Part shown: one piece after another, positions 1 through 5,678 of the stretch | Layout: each line of letters begins with the position of its first letter | Numbering within the stretch: position 1 is the stretch's first letter | Source of the DNA: Bacteroidales bacterium | Lineage (GTDB): Bacteria; Bacteroidota; Bacteroidia; Bacteroidales; P3 | Assembly: GCA_017613375.1 (NCBI GenBank) | Contig: JAGADZ010000070.1 | Coordinates: forward strand, 1-36,775 | DNA: 36,775 nucleotides | Direction: 5' to 3' | Notes under the pieces: generated by a model | Database searches by the model: none | What the model saw: the letters and a program-made list of their open reading frames with translations, nothing else | What the model was told of the DNA's origin: nothing | Made by a program: the position numbers and the translations under genes

Positions 1-39
1 GCCGCCCCTCCTCTTTGCTTCTCCTCTCGCGCTTCTTTC

Positions 40-139
40 GGGCGGCTGCGCCGCCCTACCCCTTCCGCTTCTCTTCCGCTTCTTCGGCGGCTGCGCCGCC
101 TCACTCTCCCCCACGCTCTCTTCGGCGGCTGGCGCCGCC
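40..139. repeat. Three near-identical GC-rich triloop hairpins
   Basis: Three copies of GGCGGCTGCGCCGCC or a close variant lie at 40-56, 86-100 and 124-139. Each is a 6-7 bp perfect inverted repeat with a 3- or 4-nt loop. They sit in a pyrimidine-rich, low-complexity stretch containing CTTCTTCGG-like words. A fragment of a fourth copy (gccgcccc) starts at base 1, so the array probably continues to the left. No credible gene covers this region. Confidence 0.85.
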
Positions 140-171
140 CCCCTCGCCATCCTCTCCTACACTATGAAATC

Positions 172-377
172 GCGTCTCTCCGAGACGCACATGGGGATAG
201 GTATTCCGCTATCCCCAGACTGCGAAAATCAGAGATTTTCTTGTCAGGGGTTATTGAGACTGAGCCTCTCCGAGGCTTGTTTTGTTACCGTCGCATGTCA
301 TAAACTTATCTGTTCTCCACTTGACTTCGCTTCCGCTCGTCACCCTAAAGGGCCGTTATCGAAAGCCACTGGCTTTC
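172..377. repeat. Array of five distinct short hairpins
   Basis: Five perfect inverted repeats follow one another: GCGTCTC/GAGACGC (172-188, loop TCC), GGGGATAG/CTATCCCC (193-216, 8-nt loop), GAAAATC/GATTTTC (224-240, loop AGA), AGCCTC/GAGGCT (263-277, loop TCC) and GAAAGCC/GGCTTTC (361-377, loop ACT). Stem sequences differ but the architecture is the same, four of them with triloops. A short open frame at 164-394 overlaps them but has no recognisable protein character, so I treat the stretch as non-coding. Bases 413-622 hold no gene; a further inverted repeat, GATTCGCAA/TTGCGAATC, is at 535-560. Confidence 0.8.
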
Positions 378-417
378 TTCATATTTTGCCATAATTGCTT
401 AAACGTTTAAGGATTAA
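353..417. repeat. Repeat element copy 1 (hairpin plus palindrome)
   Basis: A TATCGAAAG...CTTTCTTCA hairpin is followed by TTTTGCCA and the perfect 14-bp palindrome CTTAAACGTTTAAG (398-411), then GATTAAT. The same two-part arrangement recurs at 1719-1796 and the first part recurs at 3438-3475. This copy lies downstream of the minus-strand gene ending at 686. Confidence 0.75.
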
Positions 418-622
418 TATAATAAATTATTTTTATCACAACAAGTGAATTTACAAAGATACGAAATTAATATTATAACACTATAAAAAAAGCAATACTG
501 TTAAAAAACAGATTTCAACTGCCTGCTTTCTTTGGATTCGCAATTCGCGTATTGCGAATCATTTTCCTTGTCCGAATAGATACAACCTTTTAGTATGGTC
601 AATCTTTAACAACGAAAACAAA

Positions 623-651
623 AGGAACGGGGTCGAATCGACTCCGTTCCT
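623..651 (-). terminator. Stem-loop after the PH-like membrane protein gene
   Basis: A 13-bp stem, AGGAACGGGGTCG / CGACTCCGTTCCT, has loop AAT and one imperfect pair (631/643). It lies about 35 bases past the stop codon at 686. Read on the minus strand it is followed by a T-rich tract (TTTTGTTTTC), which fits an intrinsic terminator. Confidence 0.55.
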
Positions 652-685
652 ATATCTCCGCAACGTTTAAGAAATGTTTTGGGAA

Positions 686-1669
686 CTATTCAGACTTAAT
701 GTTGTTTATATTTTTGACGAAATTATATGCAAACCAACCATCAATACCTTTCAAACAGATTGGTTTTGCCATTATTCCGTCGCGTAGAACACCTATACCA
801 TCTTCGTACGGGATATAAGACACTATCTTGGAATACGGGATTCTCATTCCACGTTCTGCCGCATTGAAGTATAAGTTTTTATCAGTAATGTATGCAAGCC
901 CTGTTGCTATATATTCCATGTTTTGGGTAACGATGGTTTCTCCTCGGAACGACGACTTCCTATAATACAATCCTTTTAAAATACGTCCACTCCATCCACT
1001 TGCACTCCCTACTCTTGTGACTTTTTTGGTTAGTTCATATAGTTTTACGTTATCAAAAGCCCATAAGACATGTTCGTCCTTTTGTAAATTAATTAATACC
1101 GACTCCGGTGGAATCTTAACTCTGGTTGGCATTACTCCTTTTAACAAATCATTTATCACCAATAGTTTTACAAACTCTTGGTAAAAAGGTTGATTGTCTA
1201 GTTCTGTATGTTGAATTTTGAAGTGCTCAGTAAGATTGCAAAAACGATTCTCATCACTGTCCGAAACTTCGCCACGTTCTTGATAATTATCGACAATTCT
1301 CTCAAGGGCGCAAAATATTGCTTTCTTTTTGGATTCTTCGGATAATCCGCCTATTTTACCGTCAACAGCTTCATAACCTTCGTCCCTCTCAAAGGCACAA
1401 ATAATATCATCTATTAATTCGTTGCTTATGTCAAAATGGGGTTCTGTTGTGGATTCCATAGTTTTAGATTTCCGCCTTTTCTGCATTGCATGATGAATTT
1501 TTGAGATTAGTAATGCACAACCAAATGCAACTGCCAAAATAATCAGAGATCCAATTATTTTGGTGGAAACAGAACCCTCAACAGAAAGGCCAACAACAAC
1601 AAGAAGAACGCCAATGGAAATTATAACCCACCCAAAAACAGTTATTTCCCTTATGATATTATTTTTCAT
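686..1669 (-). CDS. Two-TM protein with C-terminal PH-like domain, function unknown
   Basis: The 327-residue product has two hydrophobic segments (about residues 11-30 and 37-57) followed by a basic stretch (KRRKSK), so most of it should be cytoplasmic. Residues 80-200 are charged and helical in character. The last 120 residues match, from memory, a widespread uncharacterised C-terminal domain of bacterial PH-like type: a KLYELTKK segment, a Y(I)TDKNLYF strand, IPYSKI and a final GIDGWFAYNFV helix. No catalytic motif is visible. The gene is AT-rich compared with the core genes further right, and a repeat copy lies on each side of it. A signalling or membrane-recognition role is only a guess; the function is unknown. 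Confidence 0.8.
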   Translation of the reverse strand: MKNNIIREITVFGWVIISIGVLLVVVGLSVEGSVSTKIIGSLIILAVAFGCALLISKIHHAMQKRRKSKTMESTTEPHFDISNELIDDIICAFERDEGYEAVDGKIGGLSEESKKKAIFCALERIVDNYQERGEVSDSDENRFCNLTEHFKIQHTELDNQPFYQEFVKLLVINDLLKGVMPTRVKIPPESVLINLQKDEHVLWAFDNVKLYELTKKVTRVGSASGWSGRILKGLYYRKSSFRGETIVTQNMEYIATGLAYITDKNLYFNAAERGMRIPYSKIVSYIPYEDGIGVLRDGIMAKPICLKGIDGWFAYNFVKNINNIKSE

Positions 1670-1718
1670 CGTATTATTGATTTCTCTTTATTTCAGAAAT
1701 TAGCTATTTAGTTCTCCA

Positions 1719-1796
1719 CTACGCTATCGAAAGAGCCACAGGTTCTTTCTTCACGTCTTGCCAAAATTTTATTTTACTTAAACGTTTAAGGATTAA
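1719..1796. repeat. Repeat element copy 2
   Basis: Bases 1719-1756 (CTACGCTATCGAAAGAGCC... to TTCACGT) are identical over 38 nt to 3438-3475. They contain the 9-bp hairpin GAAAGAGCC / GGTTCTTTC (1729-1749, loop ACA, one G-T pair). The palindrome CTTAAACGTTTAAG follows at 1777-1790, then GATTAAT, exactly as in copy 1. It lies between the CoiA-like gene (stop at 1810) and the start of the next minus-strand gene (1669). Confidence 0.85.
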
Positions 1797-1809
1797 TTAT
1801 TTTGGTGAA

Positions 1810-2880
1810 TTATTGTTGTTTTGGTATTCTTATTGAATATGGAACTCCTTTTAACCTATCGGACATCTTTTTTACATCGAACAATCGTATGCGGTAGTTA
1901 TGACATTGTTGTGCAGAAGAAAAACCTTTTTCTGTCATTGCAGGACACTTTCTATGAAAAATATCTTGATATATTTTATGATCACACAACCGACAATCCC
2001 GAACAATAAAGTTGTTCTTGGCCGCAAGTGCCAAAACGGCTTCTTTGTAATAATCATCCTTTCTTGAATTCAGTATATCTTCTGCAATATCAATTTCCAA
2101 TCCCTCATTATCATATTGATAGATGCTTGTCTTACAAGTTGATGTATTCAAATAATTTAGTTCACATCGTCCATTGTTTTCCTTAATGAATGAATATTTC
2201 GCAATTGAAGGATATGGAAGTCTATTAAAGTTGTAAAATCTTACAGGCGGCAAGTGTTTCATATCATAGGGATTTCCTAGATTTACACCAAACTTTAGAT
2301 TTAGTTTACCTGTTTCAACCAAATTGATTGACTTTTCTCTATCATCGTCGACTTTAATCTCTATTATTTTTATTTTCGATGCAATTTTTTCTTCATCGCA
2401 GGAATGTGTATAGTCAATTTCAATAAACAAAGGTTCTTTGTCAGGATGTTTGCTGTCAGATAATACTAAATCACCAATGAAACCATTATATTCAATTTCC
2501 TCTTTACAAATATCATATTCTTGTTTCAAATCAACCTCTTTTAAATAGCACTTATTGCATTTCAAGTCAGAAATCAGTTTTTTAATCGGACAGATATTCA
2601 CATCTTTACAGGGTGTACAAACATAGTATTTGATTATAAACGGTGAGTTACTGTAAAATATATCTTTCAATCTCCACTTCCATATTTTATGTATGTAGCT
2701 CTCTCCGTCACAATTTGAATTACACCTGTGCGCGAAATGCTTCCGTTTTTTCGAACCGTTTTTAATAATTAACGGCTCCCCACATTCAATACAACTATAA
2801 CATTGCCCTTTAATTGCATCATCGATGTGAGTAAATACATCGTGTTCATTCTTAGCATATTCGTACAGAAGTGCCTTCAT
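1810..2880 (-). CDS. CoiA-like protein with predicted PD-(D/E)xK nuclease domain
   Basis: This 356-residue protein has the CoiA layout. An N-terminal segment (MKALLYEYAK) leads into a CxxC zinc-finger-like motif (C27, C30, C33). Then come a Gly/Lys loop and KHFAH (residues 47-51), and E60-S-x-x-H64 in an amphipathic helix. A predicted restriction-endonuclease-like core follows: GDLVL (D137), LFIEID (E154) and IIEIKV (E174). A second cysteine cluster (CRLCDH and later C-H residues, about 296-330) may bind another metal. CoiA proteins are known from Firmicutes competence; relatives are scattered in mobile or accessory regions of other phyla, where their role is open. The start lies 6 bases after the lipoprotein stop, so the two are probably co-transcribed. 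The gene is AT-rich. A DNA-processing or defence role is an inference. Confidence 0.7.
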   Translation of the reverse strand: MKALLYEYAKNEHDVFTHIDDAIKGQCYSCIECGEPLIIKNGSKKRKHFAHRCNSNCDGESYIHKIWKWRLKDIFYSNSPFIIKYYVCTPCKDVNICPIKKLISDLKCNKCYLKEVDLKQEYDICKEEIEYNGFIGDLVLSDSKHPDKEPLFIEIDYTHSCDEEKIASKIKIIEIKVDDDREKSINLVETGKLNLKFGVNLGNPYDMKHLPPVRFYNFNRLPYPSIAKYSFIKENNGRCELNYLNTSTCKTSIYQYDNEGLEIDIAEDILNSRKDDYYKEAVLALAAKNNFIVRDCRLCDHKIYQDIFHRKCPAMTEKGFSSAQQCHNYRIRLFDVKKMSDRLKGVPYSIRIPKQQ

Positions 2881-2886
2881 CCCAAA

Positions 2887-3378
2887 TTATTTGTATATTT
2901 CTTCGAGGCAGCGATTAATGGCGATTCTAATATCATCTGCCTCTGTTTCTCCTTGACCTTCGCCTGTTACAACACAAATAACCTCACTAGTCTTTGCAGA
3001 AAGAATTTGCAATGTAACTTCGATTGTATAACCACCAAGTCCTGTACTACGTCTTCCTGTTTCCCCGTAGTTTATTATCATCGTTTTGTCTGCCAAGTCA
3101 CTTTTTATTTCCGGCAGACGAACCAATCCTCTTTTGATAAGATATCCTGAAATAATATCGGCAGGGTTTGTGCTCTTACTTCTGGACGAGCCATACACTC
3201 CATAGCCATTGCCATATACACCACCCGACGACCCTGTTTTTGTTTCTGTCGGTGTAATGTAAAAGTAAGTGTATTGATCCAAAGAACTATTTCTTGTCAC
3301 ACGAACAGGTTGCAGAGATACGCATGATGCAAATAATAAAGGCATCAATAATATAAAGATTGTTTTATGTGGTTTCAT
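2887..3378 (-). CDS. Small lipoprotein, function unknown
   Basis: The product is 163 residues with a clear lipoprotein signal: MKPHK, a hydrophobic core, and lipobox FASC with the lipidated cysteine at residue 19. A Gly/Tyr/Ser-rich low-complexity stretch (about 50-70, GVYGNGYGVYGSSRS) separates the N-terminus from a small domain with alternating hydrophobic strands (MIINYGETGR, YTIEVTLQILSA, VICVVTGEGQG). The terminal helix resembles periplasmic domains of the DUF4136 type only loosely, so I do not assign it. It is the first gene of a minus-strand pair with the CoiA-like gene 6 bases downstream. Pairing an outer-surface lipoprotein with a nuclease-like protein is curious. AT-rich like its neighbours. 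Confidence 0.75.
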   Translation of the reverse strand: MKPHKTIFILLMPLLFASCVSLQPVRVTRNSSLDQYTYFYITPTETKTGSSGGVYGNGYGVYGSSRSKSTNPADIISGYLIKRGLVRLPEIKSDLADKTMIINYGETGRRSTGLGGYTIEVTLQILSAKTSEVICVVTGEGQGETEADDIRIAINRCLEEIYK

Positions 3379-3437
3379 GTGATAAATATTATTTTAATAA
3401 ATTATTTCAGCAGTTTCCTATTTTGTTTTGTTATCCG

Positions 3438-3475
3438 CTACGCTATCGAAAGAGCCACAGGTTCTTTCTTCACGT
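3438..3475. repeat. Repeat element copy 3 (hairpin module only)
   Basis: The 38-nt module is identical to 1719-1756 and contains the hairpin GAAAGAGCC / GGTTCTTTC at 3448-3468. The CTTAAACGTTTAAG palindrome module is not present after it. The copy lies between the ORF6N reading frames and the start of the lipoprotein gene. Confidence 0.85.
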
Positions 3476-3490
3476 ATTCCAGTACGGTCA

Positions 3491-3654
3491 TTATTTGTTA
3501 TCTTTCTTTACTCGTTTTACGGTGTGTTTGATTTTGCCTATTATGAAGTTTATTTCAAGTGATGATTCTGTTTCGGAGGTCTCAAGGTCGGGCATCACGA
3601 TGTCGGTCAGCACCTCACCGAAGTGATGCATCTTTTGGGCTTGGATTTTTTTTT
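3491..3654 (-). other. Out-of-frame C-terminal part of the ORF6N protein
   Basis: The ORF6N frame runs into AAAAAAAAA on the coding strand (3646-3654) and then stops after 15 unconvincing residues. If one A were added, translation would continue as KKKIQAQK, then MHHFGEVLTDIVMPDLETSE and on to KIKHTVKRVKKDNK with a stop at 3491-3493. These 46 further residues look like the normal C-terminus of such proteins as I remember them. Either this copy is frameshifted, the assembly dropped one A, or RNA polymerase slippage on A9 restores the frame. Confidence 0.65.
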
Positions 3655-4056
3655 GGTTTCCTTGTGCAGTTCAACCAGTTCACGCTTCAATCCGTGCACC
3701 TTGGCAAAGGTCTCAATAATGGCGAATGCCACAGCCGTTGCACGCTCGCTTTTCAATACGGTAGCCAGCATATAAAGTCCCTTCTCGGTAAAGACTTTTG
3801 TGGTCGAACGACTCTTTACCGACACTTTTGTGGTCAAAATTTTTGACCGCAAACTCTGTAACTCACTCTTTGTAAGTTCAAACATATAGTCTTTAGGGAA
3901 CTTGTCAAGGTTGTTCCGCACCGCTTGATTGACACGTCGAGTCTCCACACCATACAAATCTGCCACATCAGCATCGGCAATCACCTGAAGCTTGCGTATA
4001 ACGGCAATCTTGTTTTCTACCTCGATATAAGGAATCAATGCATTCGTCTTACTCAT
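3607..4056 (-). CDS. ORF6N-domain protein, C-terminus frameshifted
   Basis: The 149-residue frame begins MSKTNALIPYIEVENKIAVI and contains the ORF6N signature: IRKLQVIADADVADLYGVET (about 19-38), NQAVRNNLDKFPKDYMFEL (about 42-60) and a FTEKGLYMLATVLKS helix (about 90-104). ORF6N domains are DNA-binding modules spread by phages and mobile elements and are very common in Bacteroidales accessory DNA. The final residues (SKPKRCITSVRC) are not family-like and follow an A9 run; the real C-terminus lies in another frame down to 3491. The start overlaps the preceding small frame by the 4 bases ATGA. The target DNA is unknown. Confidence 0.75.
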   Translation of the reverse strand: MSKTNALIPYIEVENKIAVIRKLQVIADADVADLYGVETRRVNQAVRNNLDKFPKDYMFELTKSELQSLRSKILTTKVSVKSRSTTKVFTEKGLYMLATVLKSERATAVAFAIIETFAKVHGLKRELVELHKETKKKSKPKRCITSVRC

Positions 4057-4259
4057 AACTCTATATTGTTTAACCTTGACCGCAAATTTGTTTTGCGGTC
4101 GAAATTTTTGACCGCAAATCGCATAGTATTCTCAATATTAGCCATTTCTAAACTTGAAGTCACAATTTGTGATTTCAAACGCAGGCCTCGCACCTTGTAG
4201 ATGCGGTACTTGATGACTTCGATGTCAGCAGGCCCTTTTATGTCAATATCCATACTCAT
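4053..4259 (-). pseudogene. Probable internally deleted ORF6N-family remnant
   Basis: The frame gives 68 residues. It starts like an ORF6N protein (IEVIKYRIYKVRGLR) but jumps at once to LKSQIVTSS, a segment that normally lies after the DNA-binding core, so about 40 residues appear missing. The end (residues 46-68) contains FAVKNFDRKTNLRSR. Its DNA holds TTTGCGGTCAAAAATTT, which also occurs in the downstream ORF6N gene near 3838-3853, there read in a different frame as LRSKIL. This suggests duplication and recombination between two ORF6N copies. It could instead be a small functional protein co-translated (ATGA overlap) with the next frame. Confidence 0.45.
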
Positions 4260-4305
4260 TCTATGTCAGAGTTCTTCCTAATTCTCTAATAACAACAACA
4301 ATACA

Positions 4306-4341
4306 TCACGTATAATACTATACGTGAATTTTACAAAAATA
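4306..4341 (-). promoter_or_regulatory. -7 element and overlapping operator-like palindrome
   Basis: On the minus strand TATTTTTG (4334-4341) fits the Bacteroidota -7 consensus TAnnTTTG. A 9-bp inverted repeat, TCACGTATA / TATACGTGA (4306-4327, loop ATAC), lies directly where transcription of the ORF6N frames would begin. The position suits a repressor site, possibly bound by the ORF6N product. No convincing -33 box is seen. Confidence 0.4.
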
Positions 4342-4449
4342 CTAAAATAAAATAGAGTGGCGAAAAAAAATTTTTCAAAATTTAACATTTGGGGAGGCGG
4401 TGCAATAAAATCACGCTTTTTGCGTTAGTTAGGGTAAAATCGTCATCTC

Positions 4450-5229
4450 ATGGCAAATAGCAATAATCCATCCGGATATTCCGGATTCTCCGGACAATCC
4501 GGGAAAACCGGAAAAGCCGGAAAAGCCGGAACCTCCAGACAATCTGGCAAATCTCCCACCTACCGCCGTTATGCTGACGGTACTGCCAGCGCACTCCGGA
4601 AGCCAGTCGTTTATACTGAGCTGCGCTTCTACCAGCGGAGTGATGTCCTATACCAGCTTACACAACTTTTCTGTCAACGCTATTTGCCGCCTTACGGCGA
4701 CCGCACCGTCGACCAGATGGTGCAAGCCGCCCGCAGCACCAAGCAGAACATTGCCGAAGGCAGCAGCGACGGACAGACCTCTTCTGAAGTCGAACTGAAA
4801 CTCCTCGGCATCGCCCGCGGAAGCAACAAAGAACTCCTCGAAGACTATCTCGACTACCTTAAACGCAAAGGCCTCGCCGAATGGCGCGGAAGCAATCCCC
4901 GCTTCGAGCAACTGCATGACTTCTGCCGCAACCATAGTCGCTACGAAGACTACCAATCCTTACTCGCCCGCATGGATGACGAAGAACTGGCCAACATGGC
5001 CGTCTGCCTTTGCCACCAAGTTGATTCGGGATTGACCAAATATATCGAGCAGCGCGACCGCGAGTTCACCACCGAAGGCGGCATCCGCGAGCGTATGACC
5101 GCCGCCCGCCTCGGACAGCGTGAAACCCAACGCGAAACCATCGAGCGCCAAGCCGCCGAGATTTCCGCACTCCGCGCGGAAGTGCAGAGGCTAACTGCTA
5201 TCCTTCAGCAAGCGGGAATCCGTTATTAA
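4450..5229 (+). CDS. Four-helix-bundle (23S IVS-type) protein with collagen-like N-terminus
   Basis: The 259-residue protein has three parts. Residues 8-35 are Gly-X-Y repeats (SGYSGFSGQSGKTGKAGKAG) encoded by a 9-bp minisatellite. Residues about 55-145 form the four-helix-bundle domain related to 23S rRNA intervening-sequence proteins (LRFYQRSDVLYQLTQLFCQR, DRTVDQMVQAARSTKQNIAE, SSEVELKLLGIARGSNKELL). The rest is the companion suffix region found in a Bacteroidota subfamily, ending in a coiled coil (RETIERQAAEISALRAEVQR). The short proteins of this superfamily are often found alone in accessory DNA; their role is unknown. The gene is GC-rich, in contrast to the AT-rich block to its left. ATG at 4450 is the only start that keeps the repeat region in frame. 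Confidence 0.8.
   Translation: MANSNNPSGYSGFSGQSGKTGKAGKAGTSRQSGKSPTYRRYADGTASALRKPVVYTELRFYQRSDVLYQLTQLFCQRYLPPYGDRTVDQMVQAARSTKQNIAEGSSDGQTSSEVELKLLGIARGSNKELLEDYLDYLKRKGLAEWRGSNPRFEQLHDFCRNHSRYEDYQSLLARMDDEELANMAVCLCHQVDSGLTKYIEQRDREFTTEGGIRERMTAARLGQRETQRETIERQAAEISALRAEVQRLTAILQQAGIRY
4471..4551 (+). repeat. 9-bp minisatellite, nine units (coding)
   Basis: Nine 9-bp units follow the pattern TCCGGANNN (TCCGGATAT, TCCGGATTC, TCCGGACAA, TCCGGGAAA, then ACCGGAAAA and variants). Because the unit is three codons it encodes repeating SGx/TGx/AGx triplets. The same unit reappears after the stop codon at 5231-5275. Confidence 0.85.
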
Positions 5230-5230
5230 T

Positions 5231-5277
5231 TCCGGAAAATCTGGAATGTCCAGAGTTTCCGGGAACTCCGGTCTTTT
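5231..5277 (+). repeat. 9-bp minisatellite, five units, folding as a terminator-like hairpin
   Basis: Five units (TCCGGAAAA, TCTGGAATG, TCCAGAGTT, TCCGGGAAC, TCCGGTCTT) directly follow the four-helix-bundle stop codon. In the frame beginning at 5231 they read SGK SGM SRV SGN SGL, the same peptide repeat as at the N-terminus but out of frame with the gene. Units one to four also pair (CCGGAAAATCTGGA / TCCAGAGTTTCCGG, loop ATG, one mismatch). A run of five T follows at 5273-5277, so the array could double as an intrinsic terminator. Confidence 0.75.
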
Positions 5278-5292
5278 TATAACATTAGAAAT

Positions 5293-5592
5293 ATGAAGCA
5301 TATACAATATCAAACACAAGGCACCTGTTCGGTGCTGATAGATGTAACAGCTGACGATGAAAATGGCATCCAGGAGGTTGCGTTTCTTGGAGGCTGTAGC
5401 GGTAACCTGCAAGGCATCTGCCGGCTGGTGAAGGGGCAGAAAATTGACGATGTAATTGACAAGTTGGACGGCATCCGCTGCGGCGACAAACCTAATGCAA
5501 CGCACAGATCTCCTCTGCGCGCTCCACTGGAGCTTGCACCATGTCCCGACCAACTCTGCCGTGCGCTAGAGGAATTGAAAAGAGTAAATTAA
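5293..5592 (+). CDS. TIGR03905/TSCPD-type four-cysteine protein with insertion
   Basis: The 99-residue protein matches the small family with four conserved cysteines: GTCSV (C12), FLGGCSGNLQGI (C35), GIRCGDK (C63) and CPDQL (C84), plus the helix ALEEL. TSCPD-type domains also occur at the C-terminus of some ribonucleotide reductases and may bind a metal; the stand-alone protein has no established function. Family members normally read about CGxKxTSCPDQL, so third and fourth cysteines are about ten residues apart. Here an extra 15 residues (68-82, NATHRSPLRAPLELA) separate them, encoded by a self-complementary 45-bp stretch. The reading frame stays open, so a product is likely, but metal or cofactor geometry could be disturbed. 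Confidence 0.75.
   Translation: MKHIQYQTQGTCSVLIDVTADDENGIQEVAFLGGCSGNLQGICRLVKGQKIDDVIDKLDGIRCGDKPNATHRSPLRAPLELAPCPDQLCRALEELKRVN
5496..5538. repeat. Self-complementary insertion inside the four-cysteine gene
   Basis: The stretch folds completely. Outer stem is TGCAA (5496-5500) / TTGCA (5534-5538). A first inner hairpin is CGCACAGA / TCTGCGCG (5501-5521, loop TCTCC, one mismatch). A second is GCTCC / GGAGC (5521-5533, loop ACT). The inserted length is a multiple of three, so the frame is kept. Confidence 0.65.
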
Positions 5593-5623
5593 CAAGACAA
5601 TAGAGACATCCAGTCATCTTGCA

Positions 5624-5655
5624 CTCGAAGTCTCGAGGTCTTGAAATCTTGAAGT
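5624..5655 (+). repeat. Four tandem 8-bp units upstream of the subtilisin gene
   Basis: Tandem units CTCGAAGT, CTCGAGGT, CTTGAAAT and CTTGAAGT lie 23 bases before the protease start codon. Weaker related words precede them. The array is in the untranslated leader or promoter region. Confidence 0.75.
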
Positions 5656-5678
5656 CACAATAATTAATCCATTGACGT

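Noticed and set aside
40-377. CRISPR array
   Set aside because: Units are self-complementary and of different sequence, spacing is irregular, and there are no constant repeats with unique spacers or cas genes.
164-394. A 76-codon open frame in the hairpin array
   Set aside because: It is made of palindromic words, has no start context or domain, and the hairpins explain the sequence better.
1777-1790. Integron attC site
   Set aside because: The palindrome CTTAAACGTTTAAG does not fit the RYYYAAC/GTTRRRY core sites, and no integrase gene is in the window. The cassette-like layout is kept only as a hypothesis.
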